Notes: generated from the letters alone by a model not told the origin. A stretch of DNA of 64,000 nt from Olsenella uli (GCF_016900775.1 NZ_JACJKN010000006.1:1-64000); one strand, 5' to 3'. Shown: positions 1 to 8,235, numbered from the stretch's first letter. Numbers and translations are program-made.

Positions 1-222
1 CATGAGCTCGGAGATGGAGAGCCCGAGCGCGTCTGCGAGCGGCACGAGCAGTGGCACGCTGGGCAGGCTGAGCCCGCGCTCCCACTTTGAGACGGTCTTG
101 TCGCTCACGTAGAGCCGCTCGGCGAGCTGGCGCTGCGTGAGGCCGCGCTCGGCGCGGACGCGGGCGATAAAGGAGCCGAGCGTGGCGGCGTCGAGCGGGC
201 GGGCGTTGGGGGCGTCTGGCAT
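1..222 (-). CDS. XRE-family HTH transcriptional regulator (3' end outside window)
   Basis: The first 74 codons of a minus-strand gene are present; the rest lies before base 1. The start is ATG at 222, with AAGGAG a few bases upstream. Residues about 15-70 form a helix-turn-helix of the XRE/Cro type: a TQRQLAERLYVSDKTVSKWE core followed by a second helix ending in SISEL. Proteins of this kind often carry a C-terminal effector or membrane domain, but none is visible here, so ligand and targets are unknown. It is the first of several XRE regulators in the window. Confidence 0.85.
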   Translation of the reverse strand, partial: MPDAPNARPLDAATLGSFIARVRAERGLTQRQLAERLYVSDKTVSKWERGLSLPSVPLLVPLADALGLSISELM

Positions 223-352
223 GGGGGCTCCTTCGCGAGTGCGGTCGGGATGCCCCGATGCTGCCCTGAGCGTCGCGCCATGTCAATCGACCGTTGGGCG
301 AGAGGCCGTCTACCTGCAGCGCAGGCCGGGCCGGACTTTGGGAGACCCGCGT

Positions 353-1291
353 CTACCGCCAGCCGTAGCGCTCGCGCATGGCGTCGGCCCGCCCCTTGGC
401 GAGCGGGATCTGGGTGGCCGCCGCGTCGGCCAGCGTGAGGTTGAAGCTGTTGCGCGTGAAGCGCTCGACCTTGGCCACCTTCTGCACGTTCACGATGTAG
501 GAGCGGTGGCAGCGGAAGAAGCCAAAGCGCTCGAGCTCGGCCTCAAGCTCGTCGAGCGTCATCGTGACGGGGTAGAGCTCGCCGCGCACGGAGGCGAAGT
601 TCTGCCGGTTCACGCTCTCCACGAAGTCCACCTCGCGCGGGTCAAAGAGCAGCGTCGCCGCGCCCGCGCGGGCCGGCACCTTGAAGACGCGCACCTCGTC
701 GCCCGCAAAGGCGACCCCCGCGTCCTTCTCGTCCTCCGCTCCCACGGCGGTCTTGGCCTCCCAGAGCCGCCCGTCCTCCTCATAGAAGGCGGTCCCGGGC
801 ATGAGCAGGGCCTCGCGCAGGGGCTCGCCCGCGGTGATGAGGATGCCGCCGGCGTCTGCCACCTGGCCCATCCATGCGGTCACAAGACCGCGCGTGGCGG
901 GCGTGACGTCGGCGAGCGGCCGCTCGCAGAAGACGACCTCCGGCTCGAAGAGGCTCATGCGGGCGAAGTTCATGAGCGCGCGCTGCTCCTCGGTGAGCCT
1001 CCTCACCTGCGTGCGCGCGGCCGGGACGAGGCCAAAGTGGGCCATCGCGTCCTCCGGCGCCACGGCTCCCCCGGCAAGGCGCGAGAAGAACCTCAGGTAG
1101 GTGCGGACGGTCTCGCGGTCAAAGCCCCTGTCCGTGGAGACGTAGAACGCGCAGCGGCGGCGCGCGTAGCGCTCGTGGACAAACCGCACGGCGCGGTCCA
1201 CGGTCTCGCGTGCGCACTCGAGGTGCACGCCCTCTCCCTCGCGGGCGGCAAGAAGGTCCTCGACGGTGTCATATGAGGCGGGCTGCGGCAC
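353..1291 (-). CDS. LytTR-domain DNA-binding protein with degenerate ABC-ATPase-like N-terminal half
   Basis: A 312-aa protein. The GTG start at 1291 is preceded by AAGGAGGAG at good spacing. The C-terminal ~100 residues are a LytTR DNA-binding domain (FFRCHRSYIVNVQKV motif near the end), the type used by AgrA/VirR regulators. The N-terminal half has no Walker A, but contains a stretch (RRLTEEQRALMNFARMSLF, then EPEVVFCERPLADV) that looks like a decayed ABC signature plus Walker B region. LytTR proteins fused to an ABC-type ATPase are known beside ABC-2 permeases, and a permease gene starts divergently about 60 bp away. Most likely it is a regulator derived from the ATPase-LytTR fusion that can no longer hydrolyse ATP. 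ABC ancestry is inference; the LytTR call is firm. Confidence 0.8.
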   Translation of the reverse strand: MPQPASYDTVEDLLAAREGEGVHLECARETVDRAVRFVHERYARRRCAFYVSTDRGFDRETVRTYLRFFSRLAGGAVAPEDAMAHFGLVPAARTQVRRLTEEQRALMNFARMSLFEPEVVFCERPLADVTPATRGLVTAWMGQVADAGGILITAGEPLREALLMPGTAFYEEDGRLWEAKTAVGAEDEKDAGVAFAGDEVRVFKVPARAGAATLLFDPREVDFVESVNRQNFASVRGELYPVTMTLDELEAELERFGFFRCHRSYIVNVQKVAKVERFTRNSFNLTLADAAATQIPLAKGRADAMRERYGWR

Positions 1292-1348
1292 GGGGCTCCT
1301 CCTTCGGGCGGGGCGGGCGCGTCCAGTATATCGGCTATGATGGGGCAC

Positions 1349-2101
1349 ATGGCAACGCGGCTTGGAATCATACGCGCGCTCGTGGCACGCGACCTCGCGG
1401 ACGCCGTCCGCAACCCCACGGTGCTCATGTCGTGCGGCGCGGGCGCGCTGCTCACGGCGTTCATCGGCGGCGTGGCGGCGGGCTCTGCCCGGCTGACGAG
1501 CGGCGAGGCGGAGGCGTTTGCCCTGGTCGCCGCCTTCTGCATTGCCCCGGCGTTCGCCGGCTGCGTGACCGAGCTCTACGTCATGGCGGAGGAGCGGGAG
1601 CGCGGGGCGTACGGCACGCTGCTGGAGGTGGGCGTGACGGCGGGCGAGCTCGCCGTCTCCAAGTGGCTCTCCGCCACGTGCGTGACGCTCGTCACCCAGG
1701 CCGTCGCCTGCCTGCTGCTGGGGCTTGTGCCCACGGCTTCCGCCGCCCTGCTCGCGCTTTCCGCCGTGGCCACCCAGCCGCTTTTGCTCGCGGGCCTTGC
1801 CGCCGGCCTCTCCGCGCGCGAGCAGATGGCGTCGAGCCTGCTCGCCGTGCCGCTCACGGTGGTCACCGTGGCGCCCGTCCTCGCGTTCATGTCGGACGCC
1901 GTGCGCACGTTCACGTGGTTCTGGCCGCTGGGGGTGCCCGTCGAGCTGCTGCGCGCCGCGTGCGGGATGGGGGCTGCGGCGCCGGTACCGGTGCTGGCGG
2001 CACTCGTTGCCGTGTGGGCTGGGGTGGGCGTTCTTCTCGCCGCGTGGGCGTGCCGTCGCTTCGCGCGCGAGCTCGCCGCCGAGCGCGACCGGCTGGCGTA
2101 G
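1349..2101 (+). CDS. ABC-2-type transporter permease (integral membrane protein)
   Basis: About 250 aa with six or so hydrophobic segments and a short cytoplasmic N-terminus (TRLGIIRALVARDLADAVRN) typical of ABC-2 permeases. The motif ELYVMAEERERGAYGTLLE is the conserved ABC-2 loop that follows the second membrane segment. ATG codons at 1337, 1340 and 1349 are in frame; none has a strong ribosome site, and 1349 (GGGG just upstream) is preferred. TATGAT at 1335-1340 also looks like a -10 box, so a short leader is possible. No intact ATPase is adjacent: the divergent neighbour is the LytTR protein with the ATPase-like remnant. It may use an ATPase encoded elsewhere. Confidence 0.75.
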   Translation: MATRLGIIRALVARDLADAVRNPTVLMSCGAGALLTAFIGGVAAGSARLTSGEAEAFALVAAFCIAPAFAGCVTELYVMAEERERGAYGTLLEVGVTAGELAVSKWLSATCVTLVTQAVACLLLGLVPTASAALLALSAVATQPLLLAGLAAGLSAREQMASSLLAVPLTVVTVAPVLAFMSDAVRTFTWFWPLGVPVELLRAACGMGAAAPVPVLAALVAVWAGVGVLLAAWACRRFARELAAERDRLA

Positions 2102-2459
2102 CGCTCGGCGGCGGGGCACATGCCCGTGCCGCAGCATGCCCACCCCAAGCGGGGTCCTTCTGCTGTGACGACGCCGTTACGCTCAATGCGTTTTCGCGCG
2201 AAGCGCGGGATGCCTTGTGCGAGGCGTTGGGTGCCATGAGGGCTCGCTTGACTTCCACAGCTGAGAATCGTACGGTTTTGACCGTCTAAAATCGTGTGGA
2301 CTTTTCTGGGCGCGAGCCACCTTTTTGCCGCACAACGGAGCTCCGGTTGTGCGGCTTTTTCGTGCCAGTTGACCACGCGGCGTACGGTCAGCCTCCTTCC
2401 GAGAGCCCGAGACGCATAGGGCCGAAGCCCCGCGGTGCGGGGCGAGAGGAAGGATGGGT
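2102..2459. other. Intergenic region with hairpins
   Basis: No convincing gene. A GC hairpin (about 2104-2133, GCGGC...GCCGC) follows the permease stop. About 2230-2320 is less GC-rich and contains ACGGTTTTGACCGT, a small palindrome, and could be the body of a short transcript ending at the strong terminator at 2327-2360. A 17-codon reading frame from 2236 is too short to call. Confidence 0.4.
2327..2360 (+). terminator. Intrinsic terminator
   Basis: GCCGCACAAC pairs with GTTGTGCGGC (2327-2355, one bulged base) and is followed by TTTTT. It acts on plus-strand transcripts and isolates the EamA gene downstream. Confidence 0.85.
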
Positions 2460-3416
2460 ATGGAGAACGTGATTGATCAGCCGATGCCGTCTGCGGGGAC
2501 GGGGCCCTCGGGACGCCGTCGGGCGGTGGCGGCGCTCCAGGTGTTTGCGGGCGGCGCCTGCTACGGGGCGATGGCAACGACCTACAAGCTCGCCTACGCG
2601 GCGGGCTTCACCTCCGCGCAGGTGGTGGCGAGCCAGGCGTGGTTCGGGTGCCTGTTCTTTGCCCTTGCGGCGCTGGTTGGTCGCCTGCGCGGCAGGCGGT
2701 GGGAGCGTCTGGCCGGCAAACAGGCGCTCAAGCTCATGGGGCTCGGGGCCCTCACCTGCACCACCTCGATTCTGTACTGCTATGCCATGAGCGTGCTGCC
2801 TGCGTCGGTCGCCCTCACGCTGCTCTTCCAGTTCACGTGGATGGGGCTTGTCTGGCAGACCGTCGCGACGCGCCGGGCCCCGCGCCCCGTGGAGGTCGCT
2901 TCGGCGGCGGTCATTGTGCTCGGCACCGTGTTCGCGAGCGGCGTCTACAAGACGGGGCTCGCGGGCTACGACCCGGTGGCCCTTAGCTGCGCCCTCGGCG
3001 CCGCCGTGACCTGCTCGCTCTTCGTGACGCTCTCCGGCAAGGTGAAGGCGCCCTGCTCCAACGAGCAGCGCGGTGTCGTGGTGTGCCTGGGGGCGGGCGT
3101 CATGTCGCTCACCGTGTGCCCGGACTACCTGGCATCGGGCGTCGTCTTCCAAGGCATCCTGCCCTTTGCGGCGGTAGCTGGCTTCTTCGGCCTCATGTGC
3201 CCGGTGCTGCTCTTCGGCCTGGGCTCGCCCTACCTGCCCGCTGGCCTTTCCACCGTCATGGCCGCGGCGGAGCTCCCTGCGGGGCTTCTCATCGCCATGG
3301 TCGTGCTCGGCGAGCCGCTCGGCGTCATCGAGTGGCTCGGGGTGGCGGTGATTCTCGCGGGCGTCTGCCTCGCGCAGGTGCCGTCGCTTCTCGCCCATGA
3401 CGCCCATAGCGACTAA
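2460..3416 (+). CDS. EamA/DMT-superfamily transporter
   Basis: About 318 aa with roughly ten hydrophobic segments in two repeats, the EamA (drug/metabolite transporter) fold. The second repeat ends with the usual ...LGEPLGVIEWLGVAVILAGV pattern. Members move small metabolites, amino acids or drugs across the inner membrane; the substrate cannot be read from sequence. ATGs at 2454 and 2460 are in frame; GGAAGG at 2448-2453 fits 2460 better. It stands alone, after a terminator. Confidence 0.88.
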   Translation: MENVIDQPMPSAGTGPSGRRRAVAALQVFAGGACYGAMATTYKLAYAAGFTSAQVVASQAWFGCLFFALAALVGRLRGRRWERLAGKQALKLMGLGALTCTTSILYCYAMSVLPASVALTLLFQFTWMGLVWQTVATRRAPRPVEVASAAVIVLGTVFASGVYKTGLAGYDPVALSCALGAAVTCSLFVTLSGKVKAPCSNEQRGVVVCLGAGVMSLTVCPDYLASGVVFQGILPFAAVAGFFGLMCPVLLFGLGSPYLPAGLSTVMAAAELPAGLLIAMVVLGEPLGVIEWLGVAVILAGVCLAQVPSLLAHDAHSD

Positions 3417-3552
3417 TGGGGCGCTTGGCTGGGCGGGGTTGGGGCGCGCATCATCGCAATGCCGGTGACGCGCGCCCGTGAGTGGATCATGAGCCGCTCT
3501 CACGCCAGGGCGCTCCCCGCCCATTGTCGAGGGGGGTAACGGCGTTTGCGCG

Positions 3553-4053
3553 CTACGCCGCAACCTGCGCGCGCCGCGCGTCGAGCGCGAGGTGCAGCCG
3601 GTTCATGACCGCGCGGGCGATGGGCTGCGCCACGAGCGCCTTGACGGCAAACGACACCGCGAAGTTGCGCGGCCAGCGGAGGAAGAAGTGCTCGACGGGC
3701 TCCATCGAGACCTGGCCGGAGGCGATCCAGGGCGCCACGACGGTGAGGACGACCGACATCATGCACACCGTGGCCAGGATGTTCACGAGGACGTGCGCGT
3801 TGTAGGAGTCGCCCTCTGCGAGGAAGCGTGCCGTGACCCACTCGGCGGGGTAGTAGGTGGCGAGCACGCACGCGATGACGGCGAGCCAGATGAGGGGCAT
3901 GGCATGGAGCGCCGCCGCCCAGGCGGAGAGCGAGAAGCCCATCTCGAAGCAGGTGATGACGGGCGCGATGATGTTGACCGAAATCACCGAGATGACCGCC
4001 ATGAAGAGGCAGAACTCCCGCTTGTTGCGGGGAAGGCGCATGTGAAACTGCAA
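3553..4053 (-). CDS. DUF2798-family membrane protein
   Basis: About 166 aa from a TTG at 4053, or 162 aa from ATG at 4041. AAAGGAG lies 7 bases before the TTG and about 20 before the ATG, so the TTG is favoured. The sequence begins RLPRNKREF and has four hydrophobic segments in two repeats with NIIAP/ NILATV motifs, as in two-repeat DUF2798 proteins. Function is unknown; the family is small inner-membrane proteins. It is preceded on the same strand by a terminator hairpin, so it is probably monocistronic. Confidence 0.75.
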   Translation of the reverse strand: MQFHMRLPRNKREFCLFMAVISVISVNIIAPVITCFEMGFSLSAWAAALHAMPLIWLAVIACVLATYYPAEWVTARFLAEGDSYNAHVLVNILATVCMMSVVLTVVAPWIASGQVSMEPVEHFFLRWPRNFAVSFAVKALVAQPIARAVMNRLHLALDARRAQVAA

Positions 4054-4082
4054 AACCGGACTCCTTTCGACGCGCGCGCAAA

Positions 4083-4116
4083 CAAAAAAAGCGCGAGGCA
4101 CCTGCATGCCCCGCGC
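4083..4116 (-). terminator. Intrinsic terminator between alkylation-repair gene and DUF2798 gene
   Basis: On the minus strand GCGCGGGGCATGCAGGTGCC closes with CGCGC and is followed by TTTTTTT. It ends the upstream alkylation-repair transcript. A TATAAC (about 4124-4129) just before it could be a -10 for the DUF2798 gene, in which case the hairpin would sit in that gene's leader. Confidence 0.75.
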
Positions 4117-4207
4117 TGAACCGTTATACGCGCTTGATTGACAGAAGCATTATTCCACGTTGCCGGGGGCGGGTCACAAAACCGACACGACTTCGGGAAT
4201 GGCGCCG

Positions 4208-4933
4208 TCACTTGACCTGCGGGGAGACTCGCACCTTGAGCGACTGCAGGTACGCCTTCTGCTCCGGGGTGACGCGGCGGCTCTCGCGCGCCTTCTGGAG
4301 CGCCTTGTTGTGCGTCCAGACGTCGAGGGCGCAGGGCCGCCGCTCAAAGAGGGGCAGCGTCGCCGCCGGCTGCTTTATCAGGGCAAACGAGAAGTACCAG
4401 GCGCGCGCCATGTTGACGTAGTACTCGGGGCGGGCGATGGCGGCCACGAGCGCGAGGTGCCCGGGCTCGAAGGCGTCGTCCAGAAAGAGCGTCATGAGCT
4501 GGACCACGCCGAAGCGCACCATGTACTCCGGTTCTGCGGCGATCCAACCGTAGATGCGCTCGAGTACCGCCGGCAGGTCGCGCTTGAAGGCGGGAACGCG
4601 GATGAGGTCGCAGGTCGCCCAGTTGTCGACGAGCGGCAGGAACGTGTCGAGCAGTTCGAACGCCTCCGCGGGCGTCTTGGTGACGCGGCCGATGAGCTCG
4701 CCGTGCAGGTTGTTCTCGTCGTAGGTCTCGTGCGGGAGCGCGGCGAGGAAGGCGCGCGCGTCGGCGGGACGCTCGCGGGCGAGCTGCCGGGCGTAGCTGC
4801 GCAGCGCCGGCGTGCGCACGCCGAGGATGCGCGCGGGGTCGACCGTCGGCACGAGCCTCGCCTGGAAGTCGCGGTACGCGGGGTCGGCCAGCGCCTCGAG
4901 CTCATGCCGGATGCGGTCGGTCACGTGGTCCAT
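4208..4933 (-). CDS. DNA alkylation repair protein (AlkD-like HEAT repeats)
   Basis: 241 aa from ATG at 4933, which has GGAGGGGAG upstream. The sequence is an all-helical HEAT-like repeat protein with the AlkD-family signatures VRTPALRSYAR, the NNLHGELIGR region, and LPLVDNWATCDLI in the middle (the D-N-W-A-T-C-D stretch lines the DNA-facing groove in this family). AlkD enzymes are DNA glycosylases that remove 3-methyl- and 7-methylpurines. Some homologues have lost activity, and this cannot be judged here. It is monocistronic and divergent from the AAA ATPase. Confidence 0.85.
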   Translation of the reverse strand: MDHVTDRIRHELEALADPAYRDFQARLVPTVDPARILGVRTPALRSYARQLARERPADARAFLAALPHETYDENNLHGELIGRVTKTPAEAFELLDTFLPLVDNWATCDLIRVPAFKRDLPAVLERIYGWIAAEPEYMVRFGVVQLMTLFLDDAFEPGHLALVAAIARPEYYVNMARAWYFSFALIKQPAATLPLFERRPCALDVWTHNKALQKARESRRVTPEQKAYLQSLKVRVSPQVK

Positions 4934-5020
4934 GGGCTCCCCTCCGCCGTTCGTCTGGCTCGTCAAAGCTTTTAACGGCATTATGCCTCAGACAGACCTG
5001 CTTCGGGCCTCCTCTATGAT

Positions 5021-5119
5021 GGCGGATACCGAATTCGGCATCCGCCATCATTTGGTTGATACCGATATCGGTTTCCGCCAAAATATGGCTCATACCGAAA
5101 CCGGTATCCGCCAGAATCG
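5021..5119. repeat. Three tandem 33-bp repeats with palindromic cores (candidate operator)
   Basis: Units 5021-5053, 5054-5086 and 5087-5119 each read G-G-n-n-GATACCG...CGG...TCCGCC with a 6-8 bp palindromic centre (CCGAATTCGG, CCGATATCGG, CCGAAACCGG). They end 10 bp before the start codon of the AAA/DUF4143 gene and also lie upstream of the divergent alkylation-repair gene. The period of 33 bp is three helical turns, so bound proteins would share one face. The most likely role is an operator array; the binding protein is unknown. Confidence 0.8.
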
Positions 5120-5128
5120 AGGTCGGGG

Positions 5129-6484
5129 ATGTATCGCAACGCTATGACCAGGCTCCACTCGTGGAGCGACAGCCCCAGTCGCAAGCCGCTCATCGTCAAC
5201 GGCGCCCGTCAGGTGGGAAAGACGTGGCTCGTCCTCGCCTTCGGAGCGGATCGCTACGATTCCATAGCTCATGTCGTGTTTCTGGAGAACGAGGACATGA
5301 AGCGGGCCTTCGGGGGAAGCCTCGATGCGGAACGTCTGCTCACCATCATCGGGGCGGCAACGGGGACCAATCCCCGTGACGGCAGAACGCTCGTGTTTCT
5401 CGATGAGATCCAGGAATGCCCGCGCGCCATCACCGCCCTCAAGATGTTTTGCGAGCAGCGACCTGACGTGCCCGTGGTTGCAGCAGGGTCCCTTCTCGGC
5501 GTGGCTCTCAGTCGAGAGCGTGGAAAAGACGGCACTGGCACGTCGTGGCCCGTTGGGAAGGTCGACTATCTTGACCTGCACCCCCTTTCGTTTGACGAGT
5601 TTGTCCGCGAGGTCGGCAACCCAACGCTCGCCGACGCGATTGCCCACGGTGACGCCGATCTCATCAGCGTCTTTTCGGAGCGCCTGACCGACCTCCTGCG
5701 CACCTATTACTACGTAGGCGGCATGCCCGAGGCGGTGAAGCGCTACAGCGAGACCGGGGACTTTGCGGCGGCGCGAGCGGTACAGCAGACGCTGCTTGCG
5801 GACTACGAGCATGACTTCTCCAAGCACGTTGAAAGCGCCGTCGAAGTGGAGCGCATCCGGCAGACATGGAGGTCAGTGCCCGTTCAGCTTGCGCGGGAGA
5901 GCGACCTCCGTCGGTTCAGTTACGCCTCCGTCCGGGAAGGTGGGCGTGGGCGCGACTACCGGGATGCGGTCGCGTGGCTTGTCGATGCGGGCCTGGTCAC
6001 CAAGGTCCCGCGCGCAACTAAGCCAGGTATTCCGCTCAAGGGATACGCTGACGAGACATACTTCAAGCTCTACCTGCTCGACATTGGGCTTCTCGGTGCC
6101 GCGACGGGGCTCGAGCCTCGCGTGCTCGTGGAGGGGGACCGGCTCTTCACCGAGTACAAGGGAGTCTATGCCGAGCAGTTCGTGTGCCAGCAGCTCGTGG
6201 CGGGCGGCATGGTGCCGTACTACTGGTCAGCAGACGGCAAGCAGAAGAAGGGCGAGGTCGATTTCCTACTTGAGGTTGCAGGACGCCCTGTCCCCGTTGA
6301 GGTCAAGGCGGACGAGAACATCGCCGGGGGGAGCCTTGCCGCATTCGTGCGGGACTATGGGCTCAAGAGGGCCGCGCGCTTCTCGCTACGCGGATTGAAG
6401 GAGCAGGACTGGCTGGTAAACATACCCCTCTATGCAGCCAACGCCTTCCCCGGCATCCTTGACGCGGCGACCCGCTCGGCGTGA
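5129..6484 (+). CDS. AAA-family ATPase with C-terminal DUF4143 domain
   Basis: 451 aa. Walker A is NGARQVGKTWLV (about residues 23-34), Walker B is LVFLDEIQE (about 88-96), and YYVGGMPEAV marks the linker to the DUF4143 C-terminal domain. That domain contains the KKGEVDFLLE/PVEVKA motif, which resembles a PD-(D/E)XK nuclease-like core (E...D...E-V-K). The AAA_14-DUF4143 family is widespread in bacteria and archaea, often in accessory regions, and its function is not established; a role in defence or addiction has been suggested from context only. The ATG start has GAGGTCGGGG upstream. The three 33-bp repeats immediately before it are probably its control region. Codon use is less GC-biased than its neighbours, which may indicate transfer. 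Confidence 0.85.
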   Translation: MYRNAMTRLHSWSDSPSRKPLIVNGARQVGKTWLVLAFGADRYDSIAHVVFLENEDMKRAFGGSLDAERLLTIIGAATGTNPRDGRTLVFLDEIQECPRAITALKMFCEQRPDVPVVAAGSLLGVALSRERGKDGTGTSWPVGKVDYLDLHPLSFDEFVREVGNPTLADAIAHGDADLISVFSERLTDLLRTYYYVGGMPEAVKRYSETGDFAAARAVQQTLLADYEHDFSKHVESAVEVERIRQTWRSVPVQLARESDLRRFSYASVREGGRGRDYRDAVAWLVDAGLVTKVPRATKPGIPLKGYADETYFKLYLLDIGLLGAATGLEPRVLVEGDRLFTEYKGVYAEQFVCQQLVAGGMVPYYWSADGKQKKGEVDFLLEVAGRPVPVEVKADENIAGGSLAAFVRDYGLKRAARFSLRGLKEQDWLVNIPLYAANAFPGILDAATRSA

Positions 6485-6545
6485 GCGGGCCTGCGGGGTC
6501 GCGCGCGTTTCTCGCCCGGCCCCGCAGGACGAAGGCCCCGCCACG

Positions 6546-7181
6546 CTAGCAGCCGCCACCCTCTCCCTTGGCATAGCGCTCGACCAGCGCCGCCAGGCCG
6601 GGGATGAGGTCCTTGGCCTGGGCGTGGCGCGACGTGTTGACGCACAGGTCGTAGTGCTCCTTCCTTCCCCAGAGCTGGCTGGTGTAGAACTGGTAGTACC
6701 GCGCCCGCCTCTTGTCCACGGACGCGATCTTCCTGCGCAGCTCAGAGACCGTGAGCTCCTCCGCGTCGTCGCCCTTCTCCTGGCAGCGGGCGACCTTGTG
6801 CTCCATGTCCGCGTAGACGAACAGGCGCACCGGGCTCAGGTCGCGCAGCACGTAGTCCGCGCACCTCCCCACGATCACGCAGTCGGACGCCTCGGCGACC
6901 TCCTGTATGACCCGGCTCTCCTGCAGGTAGAAGTCCAGGTTCTCCGTGACGGCCTGGTTCGTTGGCAGGCCAAACGTGCGCGCGGTCGTGATGGGGAGCA
7001 GCGGCAGCGGGCGCTGCTCCTCCATGTAGCGGACGTACTCCTCGGCGGCCTTCGAGCGCCGCATGAGGGCGGCGACGATCTCCTGGTCGTAGTACGCGAC
7101 CCCCATCGCCTCCGCCAGGCGCCGGCCCACCTCGCGGCCCCCGCTTCCGAACTCCCGGCTGATGGTAACGATTCTATTCAT
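6546..7181 (-). CDS. Cytidylate kinase-like family protein
   Basis: 211 aa from ATG at 7181, with AGGAGG six bases upstream. The N-terminus MNRIVTISREFGSGGREVGR is the P-loop of the cytidylate-kinase-like family (Cytidylate_kin2), followed by DCVIVGRCADYVL and a lid region rich in Arg/Lys. It is not the canonical Cmk, which has a different P-loop; the phosphorylated substrate of this family is unknown. It is the second gene of a two-gene minus-strand operon behind the GAP-family membrane protein (25-bp gap) and shares its leader control. Confidence 0.82.
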   Translation of the reverse strand: MNRIVTISREFGSGGREVGRRLAEAMGVAYYDQEIVAALMRRSKAAEEYVRYMEEQRPLPLLPITTARTFGLPTNQAVTENLDFYLQESRVIQEVAEASDCVIVGRCADYVLRDLSPVRLFVYADMEHKVARCQEKGDDAEELTVSELRRKIASVDKRRARYYQFYTSQLWGRKEHYDLCVNTSRHAQAKDLIPGLAALVERYAKGEGGGC

Positions 7182-7206
7182 GAGAGACCTCCTGAGCCGT
7201 TGTGCC

Positions 7207-7908
7207 CTAGACGGAGAGCAGCGACGTCGCGCCGTAGTAGACCAGCAGAGCCCCCACCAGGCTCACCACCGCTGGGACGATGTAGGACGACACCTTCTCC
7301 AGTACGCTCTCCAGCTTGATGATGGCCGTCGTCCCCTGCAGGCGGTTGTAGCCAAAGTAGAGCAGGATGAGGGGCGGCACGTACATGAAGTCGTAGACCC
7401 CAATCAGCAGCATCGCCGCCGGGAACACCGGGTCGTAGCTCGTCAGGAGCGCCAGGAAGCCGAAGTACGGGAAGGCGCTCGTCAGCTCCACCATGCAAAA
7501 CGCCGCCCCCATGATGAAAAGGGACACGGGCGAGAGCTGGGCGGGGGCCTTCACCTCGCCGGTCTCCGCGCACTCGGTCTCGTCCCTCTCGGCGTTGCTG
7601 CGCCTCGTCACAAGAACGAGCCGCAGCCCGGCAACCAGCAGGGCCGCGCCGCCCACCGCCGCCGCGCCATACACCTGCAGCGGGTAGGAGCCGACGACCT
7701 GCGCGAGCAGCTTGGACACCCACGTGGCGATCCCGTAGTAGATGGCTAGGCCCATCAGCAGGTTTGCCGTCCCGATGCCAAGGATGAAGAACCAGATGTG
7801 CCGTTTTCTTTTCACCATGGCCTGGAGCAGCATCTGCTGCGCGATGGCGGACGGGTTCAGGCTGTCAAAGAAGCTTGCGGTCAGGGTGGTGCCAAGTAAG
7901 ATCAGCAT
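7207..7908 (-). CDS. GAP/LysE-like membrane transporter family protein
   Basis: 233 aa from ATG at 7908 with AGGAGG six bases upstream. Six hydrophobic segments are visible. The first carries SFFDSLNPSAIAQQMLL, the N-P-containing motif shared by DsbD/CcdA/LysE-like and GAP (Sap) membrane proteins. A charged cytoplasmic loop (TRRSNAERDETECAETGE) splits the two halves. Such proteins export small solutes or shuttle electrons, but no paired cysteines for thiol exchange are seen. The substrate is unknown. It heads an operon with the cytidylate kinase-like gene and lies behind a structured leader with an intrinsic terminator, implying conditional expression. Confidence 0.7.
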   Translation of the reverse strand: MLILLGTTLTASFFDSLNPSAIAQQMLLQAMVKRKRHIWFFILGIGTANLLMGLAIYYGIATWVSKLLAQVVGSYPLQVYGAAAVGGAALLVAGLRLVLVTRRSNAERDETECAETGEVKAPAQLSPVSLFIMGAAFCMVELTSAFPYFGFLALLTSYDPVFPAAMLLIGVYDFMYVPPLILLYFGYNRLQGTTAIIKLESVLEKVSSYIVPAVVSLVGALLVYYGATSLLSV

Positions 7909-7923
7909 GTTCTTCCTCCTACA

Positions 7924-7962
7924 CAAAAAAGTAGGCCCGCGTTTGTGTAACGCAGGCCTACT
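7924..7962 (-). terminator. Leader terminator (attenuator) before GAP-family gene
   Basis: On the minus strand AGTAGGCCTGCG (7962-7951) pairs with CGCGGGCCTACT (7941-7930), then TTTTTTG, then the AGGAGG of the GAP gene. No gene lies upstream on this strand, so the only transcript it can stop is the operon's own leader: an attenuator. Confidence 0.8.
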
Positions 7963-8068
7963 ACACAATGGACAAAACCCCGGCGGGCTACTGATGTGGT
8001 CTTTGGTTTGTTGTGCTTGATGCGCTCCAAAAGGAAATCGAGTGCTTGCTGTCTTGCCGGGGATTCTA
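7963..8068 (-). promoter_or_regulatory. Candidate riboswitch-like leader with extended -10 promoter
   Basis: Reading the minus strand, TGCTAGAAT (extended -10; hexamer at 8068-8063) is followed at once by CCCCGGC (8062-8056). About 70 nt later comes GCCGGGG (7984-7978), which can pair with it to close an ~85-nt domain. A short linker then leads to the terminator at 7962-7924. A closed domain followed by a terminator before a membrane-transporter operon is the layout of a transcriptional riboswitch. It did not match any riboswitch consensus that could be recalled. AGTAGCCC inside the domain (7992-7985) resembles the 5' arm of the terminator and could compete with it. Confidence 0.5.
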
Positions 8069-8235
8069 GCACGGCCGGTTCCGTTTGGGCCGTCTTTTTT
8101 GAGCCCTGGCGTCGAGCGGCTGTTGACCCCGCGAGCAAAACGTCAACCAGCGCTCCTTTGATTCCACTCCCGCTCGACCGCATACTGGAGACGGCAGCCG
8201 GCCGCCGCCCATCCGCCGCGTCGAGGGAGCACATC

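Noticed and set aside
5021-5119. CRISPR array
   Set aside because: The three 33-bp units are contiguous with no unique spacers and have palindromic centres; they are promoter-proximal direct repeats instead.
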